From NCBI GenBank assembly GCA_001803045.1, contig MHAR01000048.1:17761-81760 (forward strand): a stretch of DNA of 64,000 nt, in the 5' to 3' direction. Of this stretch, positions 43,405 through 53,228 are shown piece by piece (position 1 is the first letter of the stretch; every line of letters starts with the position of its first letter). The translations under genes were made by a program, and so were the position numbers. Source of the DNA: Ignavibacteria bacterium RIFOXYB12_FULL_35_14 (GTDB lineage: Bacteria > Bacteroidota > Ignavibacteria > Ignavibacteriales > Ignavibacteriaceae). The notes below the pieces were generated by a model. It saw only the letters and a program-made list of their open reading frames with translations. It did not search any database and was not told the DNA's origin.

Positions 43405-46023
43405 TTACTTTATTAGAACCATCTTCCTTACTTGATTAAAACTTTGTCCTGAGCTTGACGAAGGATCACCAGCATCTATTCTGTAAATATAAGTCCCGCT
43501 TGCAACTTGAACTCCGGAATCGTTTTTTCCATTCCAGGTTACTTCGTAAGTAGCGGCATTTTGATAATTGTTAACAAGTTCGGTAACGCGTCTTCCGTTC
43601 AAATCAAAAATTGTAACTTTAACATTTTTTCCTTCGGGCAAAGCATATCTAAATTTTGTGGATGGATTAAATGGATTGGGGTAGTTCTGTGAAAGCTCAA
43701 ACTTATCAGGAATTGTCGTTTTAATTTCTTCAACTGATGTAACAATTGTGGTTGAAAACATACTTCTTCCATGTGTTGCGGCAAATAGTTTGTTATCAGA
43801 TAAGCGGTAATCTAAGTCGGCAACTGAGACATTAGCTAAACCATTGTTATCTTGAGCCCAAGAGCTTCCGCCATTTACAGTTGAAAAAACTCCAAGATCA
43901 GTTCCAACAAAAAGATTATTCGCGTCCGATGGATTTACAACTAGACAGTTAACAGGAATGTTTGGAAGATTACTTGATATGTTAGTCCAATTAACTCCAA
44001 AGTTGGTTGTTTTGAAAACCTTATTACCTGAACTAAAACCAGAAAACGTTGCAAATGCCGTAGAGGGATTATTTGGATCGGTTGCAATACGAGTACAGTA
44101 GGCAACGGGTAATCCGCTGTTTCTTAAATTCCAGTTAGAACCGCCATCTGTAGTAACTTGAATGCGGCCATTGCTGCAACCAGCATAAATAACATTAGAA
44201 TTGCCTTTTGCTACAATAACAGTGGATATTTTACTTCCTGATGAACCGGTTCCATCTCCAGTTAAATCACCGCTGATTGCAGTCCAATTGCCTGCACTGT
44301 TAATCGTTCTCCACACACGATAGGTTCCTGCAACAATTATGTTAGAATTATTAGGATCCATCGAGAATGGAGAAATAAACAAAGTTCGATCAGTGGTTCC
44401 ATCCCAGAAATCCGGACCAACAGGAATACCACTCATCGCTTTGGAAAATGTTGCACCGCCGTTAGTAGATTTAAAGAAAGCAAGGTTAACATATTCCATA
44501 TATAAATTATTCGTATTACTAAAATCGACTTCAGTAGCACCGCCATCTCCTCCCATGACAGTGGTCCACGAAGATGAACCCGTTGATTTCAGAGTTCCGT
44601 TATCCTGTGTGCCACCGTAATATGTAGTGCCTGTCGGATTAACAGCACCATAATAAAACTGAGTTATAAAAAGATTATTGTTTATCGCAGTCCAGTTTTC
44701 ACCTTTATTTGTTGACTTAAAAATTCCACCATCTGTGCCTAAATACATAATGTTGGTGTTTGAGGGTGCAAACGCAATAGCATGCTGATCTGCGTGAACA
44801 TATTGTGGAGCACCGGCTTGTGAGTACCAGTTTGTTTTTTGTGTCCAACTTGAACCAGAATTAGTAGATTTCCAAAAATCTAATCCACCGACATATAAGG
44901 TGGCGGAATTATTAGGATCGATATAAACAATATTATCATACCACGCCTGTGTACCGGCGTAATTGTCAGGTCCGGAAAATGCTGGGCCAGGCACAGTCAT
45001 GGTAAACCAATTATCTCCACCATCGGAAGTGCTTGCCATTAAGGTCACACCATTTGTGGTAAGATCACAGAAAGACGCAATGGCAATCAGTGGGTTAGAT
45101 GCCGATGTTGCTATTTCAATTCTTCCTTGTCCGCTTTGACCGAGATTTGAACTGAAAGAGCTTCCACCATCTGTACTTCTATAAATTGAAGCATCATTAA
45201 AAAGACCGAAAGAAGCGTAGATTGTTGATGGCGAAGTGTAAGCAACCTCAACATCCATGCAATGGACATCTGCGCCGCCGGTTCCTACTAACATTCCTGT
45301 AAATGAAGCTCCTCCATCTGTAGATTTATATAAACCTTTTCTTGTTGCAGCGTACAATGCATTTGTGCTTTGATCAATAACTAATTTGTTCACATAGTAG
45401 AAATTTGAATTGTTGGCTGAACTAAGCCTAACCCAAGTAGCTCCAGCATCAGTTGTTTTGAATATTCCTTCGCCCCGTAATGCATCACCATTAAAGTATC
45501 CTTCACCAGTACCGGCATATAAAATACTGGAGTTAGTTGGATCCATAACTATACTGCAAACCGCTAAATTTTCCATGTTATCTTTTAATGGGGACCAGCT
45601 TGTACCCCCATTAGTGGTTTTCCATACTCCTCCGCTGACCGAGCCCAAATAAACTAGATTAGGATCAGTAGGATGAACAACTATTGCACGAACTCTTCCA
45701 CCAATATTACCAGGACCCAATTGCGTCCAGCTTAGAGCTGCAGTTCCTTTGTTCAATTGATTTTTTTGCTGTATTTCAATTAGAGCTTTTTCCCGCCAAT
45801 CAACCGGAATAGAACCTTGAGGATAAGCTCTTTGCTCGTAATACCATTGCATTGCTTTATCCGGCATCCCATTAGTAGGTTTTTTTTGCTTCTTCTTTTC
45901 AATTTTCCATTGAATGAAATCATTCATAGTGAATTCATCACTTCTGATAACAAATTCACTAAATAGAAAAAAGCTCCCTAATAGAAAGACAGGTAATAAC
46001 AATCGGAAAATTTTAGAGTTCAT
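43405..46023 (-). CDS. Exported beta-propeller protein with type IX secretion sorting domain
   Basis: The 872-residue protein has a signal peptide ('IFRLLLPVFLLGSFFLF'), a long run of sialidase/VPS10-like propeller repeats marked by words such as 'TTNGGTSW', 'STDGGSSF', 'TTDGGSNW' and 'TVNGGSSW' (about residues 130-750), and the C-terminal sorting domain with 'LSQNYPNPFNPSTKF', 'KVTIFDLNGRRV' and 'SGTYIYRIDAG', ending 'VRKMVLIK'. The last part directs export by the type IX system and surface attachment, a hallmark of the Bacteroidota/Ignavibacteria group. Adhesin or hydrolase function cannot be decided; no sialidase catalytic set was seen. It has its own terminator (43349-43371). Confidence 0.88.
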   Translation of the reverse strand: MNSKIFRLLLPVFLLGSFFLFSEFVIRSDEFTMNDFIQWKIEKKKQKKPTNGMPDKAMQWYYEQRAYPQGSIPVDWREKALIEIQQKNQLNKGTAALSWTQLGPGNIGGRVRAIVVHPTDPNLVYLGSVSGGVWKTTNGGTSWSPLKDNMENLAVCSIVMDPTNSSILYAGTGEGYFNGDALRGEGIFKTTDAGATWVRLSSANNSNFYYVNKLVIDQSTNALYAATRKGLYKSTDGGASFTGMLVGTGGADVHCMDVEVAYTSPSTIYASFGLFNDASIYRSTDGGSSFSSNLGQSGQGRIEIATSASNPLIAIASFCDLTTNGVTLMASTSDGGDNWFTMTVPGPAFSGPDNYAGTQAWYDNIVYIDPNNSATLYVGGLDFWKSTNSGSSWTQKTNWYSQAGAPQYVHADQHAIAFAPSNTNIMYLGTDGGIFKSTNKGENWTAINNNLFITQFYYGAVNPTGTTYYGGTQDNGTLKSTGSSSWTTVMGGDGGATEVDFSNTNNLYMEYVNLAFFKSTNGGATFSKAMSGIPVGPDFWDGTTDRTLFISPFSMDPNNSNIIVAGTYRVWRTINSAGNWTAISGDLTGDGTGSSGSKISTVIVAKGNSNVIYAGCSNGRIQVTTDGGSNWNLRNSGLPVAYCTRIATDPNNPSTAFATFSGFSSGNKVFKTTNFGVNWTNISSNLPNIPVNCLVVNPSDANNLFVGTDLGVFSTVNGGSSWAQDNNGLANVSVADLDYRLSDNKLFAATHGRSMFSTTIVTSVEEIKTTIPDKFELSQNYPNPFNPSTKFRYALPEGKNVKVTIFDLNGRRVTELVNNYQNAATYEVTWNGKNDSGVQVASGTYIYRIDAGDPSSSSGQSFNQVRKMVLIK

Positions 46024-46093
46024 AGAAATATCCCTTTTAGATTATTAATAAAACAAAACTCCATATTCGATTAAAAGAATTCATACTGATATT

Positions 46094-46537
46094 TCAGTTT
46101 GACATTACTTCTTGAATAAACCAACCATTTAAGTTCTCAAAAAAGATTATCGCTTTGAATTCATTTCCGGCTTTTTGTTTCGCAAGTGAAAATAAATCCC
46201 TATTTTTTTTAGAATTAGAAATGATTTTTTTATCATCATCAAGGAGAAAATTTGGAATAAGATTGTAAGATTTGCCTTGCATTGCAAGGCTCGGATAACC
46301 AGGATCTTCTTCAACACTAGTTATAAGAGCTTTAACGACAAAGCTTCCATTTTTATTAGAAAATATTTCTTCCACTTTTGCAACAATAATTGATTTATTT
46401 ATTGCGATGCTTGTTGGATTCTTTAAAGTGTTTCCGGGGATTGAAAGGTTGACTTTATCTTTAGAAACATCTGTACAGCAAGATGATAAAAGTATTATGG
46501 AAATAACCACTAAAAATATTTTTATTGAATTATTCAT
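46094..46537 (-). CDS. Hypothetical lipoprotein
   Basis: The 147-residue protein has a lipoprotein signal with 'ILLSSCC' near residue 20. The mature part has mixed alpha/beta features and no recognised motif; 'INKSIIVAKVEEIFSNKNGS' and 'KALITSVEEDPGY' suggest a small beta domain, perhaps of the OB-like kind. It is 71 bases upstream of the T9SS gene in the same direction and divergent from glnE. Confidence 0.6.
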   Translation of the reverse strand: MNNSIKIFLVVISIILLSSCCTDVSKDKVNLSIPGNTLKNPTSIAINKSIIVAKVEEIFSNKNGSFVVKALITSVEEDPGYPSLAMQGKSYNLIPNFLLDDDKKIISNSKKNRDLFSLAKQKAGNEFKAIIFFENLNGWFIQEVMSN

Positions 46538-46630
46538 TGTAATTTTGTTTTAGCTGCAAATAAAAGGATTAATTATCCTGTACGATAGATAATTTGAAAT
46601 ATTTGCCTGAACTTGTTCCAAATCACTTTT

Positions 46631-46638
46631 TATATTTG
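46631..46638 (+). promoter_or_regulatory. Candidate -7 element for glnE
   Basis: TATATTTG is a perfect TAnnTTTG match about 72 bases before the GTG start of glnE. A clear -33 TTTG at the expected spacing is not visible, so this is a partial match. Confidence 0.35.
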
Positions 46639-46709
46639 TGCAGTGTATTCTGATTTTTAATCAACTCAGTATTAAATAATATTTTTGATTTATACATCTA
46701 TAACCAGTT

Positions 46710-49520
46710 GTGAAAATTAAAGATCAACAAAACTTATCTGAAGAATTTTTTACAAAGCTTGCAGAAATATCTGCCGGTTACTTACCATCTGAAACCTTTG
46801 ATAAATTGATTGTCCTTCTTCAATCCGAAATTTCCAATCATCACTTCACACGTTCTTCAGAATCAAATTTGCTGAGAATTATTTCCGCGATGTATGATAA
46901 ATATTCTTTTCTAACCGATTGTATAAAATATCCGCATTACGTTGAAATCATTGTTGCAATCTCAGCTAACAGCAATTACTTGACCGATATTCTTGTTCGT
47001 AACCCAGAATATTTTTACTGGATAGTAAATCCTTCAAATTTAGAGCCGAAACTAAACCTTGAAGATTTTGCAAAAAACGTTAATTCATCTCTAAGTCTCT
47101 ATAAAACATTCTCATCGAAGGTCAATTTTTTCCGCAGTCTAAAACGAAAAGAAATCTTAAGAATCGGTCTGAAGGATATTCTTAGTTTCTGTACATTGGA
47201 AGTTATCACTGAAGAGTTGTCAATACTTGCAAAGGTAATTTCAGCTAAATTATTTGAGCTTAGTTTGGAAGAAATTAAATCGAAGTATCAGATAAAAAAT
47301 ATAAGCAGTGACTATTGCTTAATTGGACTTGGAAAGCTCGGCGGCAACGAATTGAACTACAGCTCAGATATTGATTTAATTATTTTTTATGATGAAGATA
47401 TCACGATTAAAAACAAAAGCTATCATGAACTCTTAACCGAAGCTATTTACTTGTTCATTGAAAGCGCTTCTTCAATCACATCTACAGGATTTATTTTCAG
47501 AGTTGATTTTCGATTACGTCCTGATGGAAGAAACTCACCTTTATGCAGAAACATAAGTGAATATTTAAGTTACTATGAAAGCAGAGGCGAGGATTGGGAA
47601 AGACAAATGCTAATCAAAGCAGGATTTGTTGCCGGTAATCTAAATTTGTACAATCATTTTATAAACTATCTTTCGCCATTCATATTTCCGGTAAGCTTTT
47701 CAATTTCGCCAACCGAACAAATAAGAAAACTTAAAAAGAATATTGAAAGAAATTTAGGAAGTGAAGAAAATATTAAATTGCTTCCGGGAGGAATTCGCAA
47801 TATTGAATTTTCCATTCAAGCCCTGCAATTAATAAATGGCGGTAAATGGAAAGAGCTGCGCAACGGAAACACATTGAAGAGCATTGATATTCTTGAAGTA
47901 AAAAATTTCTTAACTAGCAGTGAGGCCAACATCTTTAAAAATGCTTATATATTCTACAGGAAGATTGAGCACTATCTTCAACTAATGAATGACAAGCAGA
48001 CACATACAATTCCTGCTGATAATGAAATGCTTTCTAAAATCAGCACTTATCTTCGGTTTGATGATCCGAAAAAATTTAAAGAAACACTAAAAGTAAATCG
48101 AGAAAATGTTTCTAAAATTTATCAGTCTATTATCGGCAAAGAAATTAAAGTGAAAGAGAAAAGGGATATTTCCGATATCAATTTTGAAAATAAAAAGAAA
48201 GCGCTGCAAGATTTTACTTTTCTTCGCGAAGGAAAAGGTTTATTAGGTCAAAAAGAATTTGATGAAAGAACGATTACGATATTTCAAATCATTGAACCTG
48301 CGATTATTAATTATCTTAAAAATGCAATCAATCCCGATGCTGTGCTTCAAAATTTTGTTAGAATAATAAAACATTCGAGCTTCCCATTTATTTGGTATAG
48401 AGAACTAACAGATAAGAAATTTCTAAAATCATTTTTAACGGTTTGTGAATTTTCTCAACGCTCAATTAATATGTTTGCAGAGGACGATGAGCTGATCGAG
48501 ATTTTTCTAAACAGGAAAGTATTTGAGAGAATCAATCCCGAAATGCCAGGTCAATTTTTGCTGAAAAAAATAATCTTCACATTAACAGTTCAATTTACAC
48601 TTGGAATTATAAATCACGAAAAAGTATCGAAAACTCTTTCTGCTTTTTACAAGCAAGAAATAAGCCGCTTATTCAACGTATCGCTTCAGAACAAATATCC
48701 TTCGTTAAAATATTTTATTGCAGGATTAGGAAGTTTTGGTTCAGATGAAATGACCTTTAACTCTGATATTGATTTGGTTTTTGTAGTTAATGATCTAAAA
48801 GCAATTCCAAATGCGGAAAAAATATTCCAAAGCATATTATCGCAAATCAGAAAATCACTTTCCCCAATTGAAGTTGATTTCAGATTACGACCGGAAGGAA
48901 AGAGCAGCATTCTGGTTTGGGATATAAATAGTTATGATCTCTACATCCAAAAAAGAATAAGAATTTGGGAATTACAGGCATTCACAAAAATTTCTTTTCT
49001 ATGCGGTGATAAAAAGCTATTCAATACTTTCTTGAAATCCCTTATAACAAAATTGGGAACAGAAAAGGAAGAAGTAATTAAAACTGAAATAAAAGAAATG
49101 AGAAGGAAGCTTTATCCCAAAAATTTAGGTGGTAATCTCAGCATGATAAATTTAAAGAAAAGTGCAGGCGGAATAATTGATGTTGAATTTATTCTTCAGT
49201 ATTTAGCCATCACTTCCCAGGATAGTTTTTCAAAGATTGCAGGTAAAGGATTAAAAGCTCTTACAAAATTGCCTGATAAGCGAATCAGTAAAGATGCGCG
49301 TACGTCTCTTGTAAATAATTTCTCATTCCTAAAAAGATTAGATTTTCTGATCCAGGTTATGTTCAATGCTACAACATCTTTACTTCCAGGTGACAAGAAA
49401 AAATTGAGAATGCTCTCCCAACAAATGAATTTTGATGATCTGGAAAAATTTCAGCTTAGCATGAATGAAGTTATGAAATCAAATAAATTACTTTTCCAAA
49501 AATACCTGGCAAAAAATTGA
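46710..49520 (+). CDS. glnE: Glutamine synthetase adenylyltransferase/deadenylase
   Basis: This enzyme modifies and de-modifies glutamine synthetase in response to nitrogen status. The 936-residue protein has two nucleotidyltransferase domains. The N-terminal motif is 'GLGKLGGNELNYSSDIDLII' near residue 209; the C-terminal one is 'GLGSFGSDEMTFNSDIDLVF' near 672, in which the family's 'GKLGG' is changed to 'GSFGS', although the DxD metal pair is kept. Full length is within the family range. The start is GTG with a TAnnTTTG element upstream. Its stop overlaps the TTG start of the DUF2723 gene (TTGA). Confidence 0.92.
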   Translation: MKIKDQQNLSEEFFTKLAEISAGYLPSETFDKLIVLLQSEISNHHFTRSSESNLLRIISAMYDKYSFLTDCIKYPHYVEIIVAISANSNYLTDILVRNPEYFYWIVNPSNLEPKLNLEDFAKNVNSSLSLYKTFSSKVNFFRSLKRKEILRIGLKDILSFCTLEVITEELSILAKVISAKLFELSLEEIKSKYQIKNISSDYCLIGLGKLGGNELNYSSDIDLIIFYDEDITIKNKSYHELLTEAIYLFIESASSITSTGFIFRVDFRLRPDGRNSPLCRNISEYLSYYESRGEDWERQMLIKAGFVAGNLNLYNHFINYLSPFIFPVSFSISPTEQIRKLKKNIERNLGSEENIKLLPGGIRNIEFSIQALQLINGGKWKELRNGNTLKSIDILEVKNFLTSSEANIFKNAYIFYRKIEHYLQLMNDKQTHTIPADNEMLSKISTYLRFDDPKKFKETLKVNRENVSKIYQSIIGKEIKVKEKRDISDINFENKKKALQDFTFLREGKGLLGQKEFDERTITIFQIIEPAIINYLKNAINPDAVLQNFVRIIKHSSFPFIWYRELTDKKFLKSFLTVCEFSQRSINMFAEDDELIEIFLNRKVFERINPEMPGQFLLKKIIFTLTVQFTLGIINHEKVSKTLSAFYKQEISRLFNVSLQNKYPSLKYFIAGLGSFGSDEMTFNSDIDLVFVVNDLKAIPNAEKIFQSILSQIRKSLSPIEVDFRLRPEGKSSILVWDINSYDLYIQKRIRIWELQAFTKISFLCGDKKLFNTFLKSLITKLGTEKEEVIKTEIKEMRRKLYPKNLGGNLSMINLKKSAGGIIDVEFILQYLAITSQDSFSKIAGKGLKALTKLPDKRISKDARTSLVNNFSFLKRLDFLIQVMFNATTSLLPGDKKKLRMLSQQMNFDDLEKFQLSMNEVMKSNKLLFQKYLAKN

Positions 49521-51466
49521 ACATCATAAAAAAATATTTAGCATTAATTGTAAGCACGATTGCATTCATTATCTATCTGATAACTCTTGCACCTTCAGTT
49601 GTTCAGATAGATTCGGGTGAGCTTGCAGCAGTTCAAATCACATTGGGAATTGCACACCCTACCGGTTACCCGCTTTTTACAGTATTGGGTTACCTATTTT
49701 CACTCATCCCTCTTCCCTTCACAAAAATTTACCAGATGAATTTACTCGCCGCAATTTATTGTGCTGCGGCGATTGGTTTCTTTGTTCAATCTGTGAAGTT
49801 GGCACTTGATAATCTTGATAAGTTTAATCTTGGCAAGTCCCTTGAAATCAAAAAGGTGAAGAAGAAAAGCCGAAAGGATAAGCAGAATAATGCTAACAGC
49901 AAGAAAGAAAAACAAGAAATTCCCGATATCGTTAAGTTATTCACATCAGCTTTTAGCGGATTGATTCTCGCTTTCAGTAAAACATTTTGGTTTCAAAGCA
50001 CATCAGTTGAAGTTTATTCGCTTCATCTTCTTTTAATTTGCATAATCATTTTCATTTTACTCAAAGCTTATCTTCAAAGTGAAGAAAAGAAAAATGGCAT
50101 TTGGAATTTTTGGTTTATTCTTGCAATCATACTTGCATTGGGATTCAGCAATCACATGACAACATTGCTGGTTCTTCCGGCCATTGCATATTTGTTTTTT
50201 ACCCAATATGGATTCAACAAAGCCAGCATAAGGAAAATGTTCGTCATGATTACCATTTTCCTGACTATTCTTGCAATCATTTATTCATATTTGCCGATTC
50301 GTGCCTCGCAGCGGCCAATAATCAATTGGGGAAATCCCATTGACATGGAAAGAGTTCTAAGACACATTTCTGGAAAGCAGTATCAGGTTTGGTTATTCTC
50401 CTCGATGGAAGCAGCAAAAAAACAATTTGCATATTTCTTTTCTAACCTAACCAATGAATTCAACATTGCTTTAATCCCAATTATTATCGGAGTTCTATTT
50501 ACTTACTCATACAGCAAAAAGCTTTTTATTTTCTTAACAGTTTTATTTGCATCAACAGTTTTGTACTCAATTAATTACGACATTGTAGATATTGATTCGT
50601 ACTTTTTGTTAGCTCACATTGCTCTTGCATTTTTCTCTGCATTCGGAATAATAAAGCTTTACTCATTCTTAAAGCTATCAAATCACAAGAATTTAGTTGT
50701 CATAATCACTTCGTTGATTCTTACTTTGATTTTTGCATCATATAATTTCAAAAAGGTTGATCAATCAAACACCAAAATCTTTGAGGACTATACAAAATCT
50801 CTCATGAATAGCATGGATAGAAAATCAATCGTGCTTAGCTATCAATGGGATTTTTTCATTTCAGCCTCTTATTATTTTCAAAATGTGGATGGACTTAAGA
50901 AAGATGTGATTGTTATTGACAAGGAATTACTAAGACGATCATGGTATTACAACCAGCTTAAGCGAAGTTATCCTGATCTTTTTTCTGGATTAGAGCATGA
51001 AGTGAAAATGTTTCTTGAAGCACTCGAACCATTTGAAAGAAGTGATAATTACAACTCACAGCTACTTGAAAGTCTTTTCCGTCAAATCATGACAAAGCTG
51101 GTCACAACCAACATTGAGAAATATAATATCTATCTTGCGCCCGAAATGGTAGATATTGAAATGCAAAAAGGTGAATTTACTTTACCACCAGATTATTATT
51201 TAGTGCCGAATTTATTTCTTTTCAAAGTTGTGAGGACAAAGGAGTACGTTTCAGCTAAGGAAGCCGACTTCAATATTCAAATTCCTGAGAGAAGAGATTA
51301 TTATGTAAATTTTATTGAAGAGAAAGTCGGATCGATGTTAGCAAGACGGGCGATTTATGAAATGCAAAATAATAAATCAGATAGGGCTAAGGTTTATATA
51401 AATAAGATTAAGAATGCTCTGCCTCAATATAAGCTGTCACCAGAGTTGATGAGAGTGATTGAGTGA
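49517..51466 (+). CDS. DUF2723 membrane protein (probable glycosyltransferase)
   Basis: The 649-residue protein has about ten N-terminal membrane segments and the DUF2723 signature 'LAPSVVQIDSGELAAVQITL' followed by 'IAHPTGYPLF', with the conserved acidic-Ser-Gly loop on the first periplasmic side, as in protein O-mannosyltransferase-like GT-C enzymes. A lysine-rich cytoplasmic loop of about 30 residues (near 110-140) and a soluble C-terminal tail complete it. A lipid-linked sugar donor is inferred from the fold; the acceptor is unknown. It is coupled to glnE by a TTGA overlap, an unlikely functional pair, so co-transcription may be incidental. Confidence 0.85.
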   Translation: MNIIKKYLALIVSTIAFIIYLITLAPSVVQIDSGELAAVQITLGIAHPTGYPLFTVLGYLFSLIPLPFTKIYQMNLLAAIYCAAAIGFFVQSVKLALDNLDKFNLGKSLEIKKVKKKSRKDKQNNANSKKEKQEIPDIVKLFTSAFSGLILAFSKTFWFQSTSVEVYSLHLLLICIIIFILLKAYLQSEEKKNGIWNFWFILAIILALGFSNHMTTLLVLPAIAYLFFTQYGFNKASIRKMFVMITIFLTILAIIYSYLPIRASQRPIINWGNPIDMERVLRHISGKQYQVWLFSSMEAAKKQFAYFFSNLTNEFNIALIPIIIGVLFTYSYSKKLFIFLTVLFASTVLYSINYDIVDIDSYFLLAHIALAFFSAFGIIKLYSFLKLSNHKNLVVIITSLILTLIFASYNFKKVDQSNTKIFEDYTKSLMNSMDRKSIVLSYQWDFFISASYYFQNVDGLKKDVIVIDKELLRRSWYYNQLKRSYPDLFSGLEHEVKMFLEALEPFERSDNYNSQLLESLFRQIMTKLVTTNIEKYNIYLAPEMVDIEMQKGEFTLPPDYYLVPNLFLFKVVRTKEYVSAKEADFNIQIPERRDYYVNFIEEKVGSMLARRAIYEMQNNKSDRAKVYINKIKNALPQYKLSPELMRVIE

Positions 51467-51468
51467 AA

Positions 51469-52557
51469 TTAATCCTCAATTGCATCCAGTAATTCCTCTA
51501 TTCTATCGTCAGTAAGCTCACTTACTGTCATAAAGGATTGCAGAATTACATCTACCTGCTGGATTAGGTTACGTTTGTAGTACTTAGGGGCATAAATAGA
51601 TCCATCAACCATATACAGGCGTTTAGCTTTCTCATCAAAAAAAGTATAGCTAATAAATGGCCCACCCATTCCTTTTGTGTTCATTTCCCAGAGGCCTTGA
51701 GTCAAAATTGCATATCTTTCTTTAAAGTTGACTTCAACAGTTGTGAAATATTCTTCAGCAATAATCACATGTGATCGATCGTCTGTTGTACGATAATATT
51801 TCTGAGTAATGTTATTTCTGATCGCACGAATTGAATCAACGTTCAAGTAAGCGGGACTTGCATCCTCAATCCAATAAACAAAGATCCATCTTTCCAAATC
51901 GCTGTTCGGAGATCTTCTGAGCCACACAAAATTATCCTCGGGCTTATTCATTGCTAAGCTAAAATCCGCTTGAACATAAATAACCCAGCCATGTTCTTTA
52001 ATTAGTTTTCCTTCGATATCTTTTCGTTCGTAACGTGCATTATATAAACTTTCAGAAAGCCTCTCATCGGAGATTTTTTGGAATGCATAAAGAAGATTAT
52101 CGCTTTTCTTTAGAATGTTGAATTCGAGTTCCTGCATATCCGGAGCAGTTAAAACAACAACTAATTGATTCTTTGCCCAAAGATTATATTTCATAACCTG
52201 CGACATTTGGTTGGACATTATTTGCGATTTGATTGCAGAGTCAATCACAGCATTAATGAATTGTGACGCAAGCGAGCCTGAATTCATTGGTGCAACAATG
52301 ATGATATTTTTACGCGTTCTATATTTTTCGATTTCATTCGGTGAAACTCTTTTAAGCGTAAAGAGTTTTTCCGGCTGGGGAGTATAAATCACTTTTTCAA
52401 AAATTGATTCAAGAGCCATTCTGAGTTCTTCATATTCCAATGAGTCAGCAATAACATATATTTCATCCTCCAAACCTTTTGCCGGCTTATTTACGGTATC
52501 ACATGACGATAAAAAAATCAGTGAAAAAGGAATCAATATCAAAAAAATAATTTTCAT
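51469..52557 (-). CDS. DUF4837 lipoprotein
   Basis: The product has 362 residues from ATG 52557. It has a lipoprotein signal 'MKIIFLILIPFSLIFLSSC', then the DUF4837 pattern: 'IYVIADSLEYEEL', 'VYTPQPEKLFTL'-like 'IYTPQPEKLFTLKRVSP', and 'WEMNTKGMGGPFISYTF' near the C-terminus. The family is specific to Bacteroidota relatives and has no known role. The start at 52557 is chosen because GAGGTAAAG lies directly before it and the Cys would be the mature N-terminus; a longer frame to 52623 overlaps the previous gene. It is the last gene of the long minus-strand run. Confidence 0.85.
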   Translation of the reverse strand: MKIIFLILIPFSLIFLSSCDTVNKPAKGLEDEIYVIADSLEYEELRMALESIFEKVIYTPQPEKLFTLKRVSPNEIEKYRTRKNIIIVAPMNSGSLASQFINAVIDSAIKSQIMSNQMSQVMKYNLWAKNQLVVVLTAPDMQELEFNILKKSDNLLYAFQKISDERLSESLYNARYERKDIEGKLIKEHGWVIYVQADFSLAMNKPEDNFVWLRRSPNSDLERWIFVYWIEDASPAYLNVDSIRAIRNNITQKYYRTTDDRSHVIIAEEYFTTVEVNFKERYAILTQGLWEMNTKGMGGPFISYTFFDEKAKRLYMVDGSIYAPKYYKRNLIQQVDVILQSFMTVSELTDDRIEELLDAIED

Positions 52558-52559
52558 CT

Positions 52560-53228
52560 TTACCTCGGAACGTTTTGAAGAACTAAATTTAATTCCGGAA
52601 GAAACAGCAGATATAATAACCACATTGCAAATCCTATTGAGATCGGGATTACGAGATTATCATCAGCTAATCCGAAGGACACATTTTCTATTATTGCGCC
52701 AAATGCGGTACTTACAATTCCAATCATATATTCAGAAAGCATGTACTCGATTTTGGGAGATAGTAAAACAACGACTATTCCACTAAAGAAAAAAGCTAAA
52801 GTTCCCTCAAGGCTTTTGAAAAGAAATTTATGCCTGCCGAATCGCCGTCCAATTAATGCTGCCATTGTATCGCTGACTATTAAAACAGCAAATGCAGTTA
52901 CAACAATTACTTTAGGGAAAATTATAACGCAGATGAATGCCGACAGGAGAACATAAGTGGCTCCGTTGAGATTTCGCTTTTTATGATCAAGCTCATGCTG
53001 TCTTAGTAAAAAGCCAAAGAACTTATAAAATATTTTTCCGATTGCCGGAGAAAGGTAACGACCAAGATCAAGGAACAATGCGATTGACGTCATCATTCCT
53101 AAAATAATTAAGGCGGTATTCCTTGGTATGAAATAATAACTGACTGGAATCGAAAGTGAGCAAAGATGAATTAGCTTACGAAAAATTTCATCTCTGTAAT
53201 GAATAGTGCCGTTATCAACCTGCGTCAT
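52560..53228 (-). CDS. Polyprenol/diacylglycerol kinase-like membrane protein (SEC59/DGK1 type)
   Basis: The product has 222 residues from ATG 53228. This membrane protein has six or seven hydrophobic segments and the CTP-dependent kinase/cytidylyltransferase-like pattern '[17 protein letters not shown]', '[20 protein letters not shown]' and '[13 protein letters not shown]'. Family members phosphorylate dolichol, phytol or diacylglycerol. The acceptor here is not known; a phytol or polyprenol role would fit the isoprenoid genes in the window. The start overlaps the ftsH stop by 14 bases, with no clear ribosome site. Confidence 0.82.
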   Translation of the reverse strand: MTQVDNGTIHYRDEIFRKLIHLCSLSIPVSYYFIPRNTALIILGMMTSIALFLDLGRYLSPAIGKIFYKFFGFLLRQHELDHKKRNLNGATYVLLSAFICVIIFPKVIVVTAFAVLIVSDTMAALIGRRFGRHKFLFKSLEGTLAFFFSGIVVVLLSPKIEYMLSEYMIGIVSTAFGAIIENVSFGLADDNLVIPISIGFAMWLLYLLFLPELNLVLQNVPR

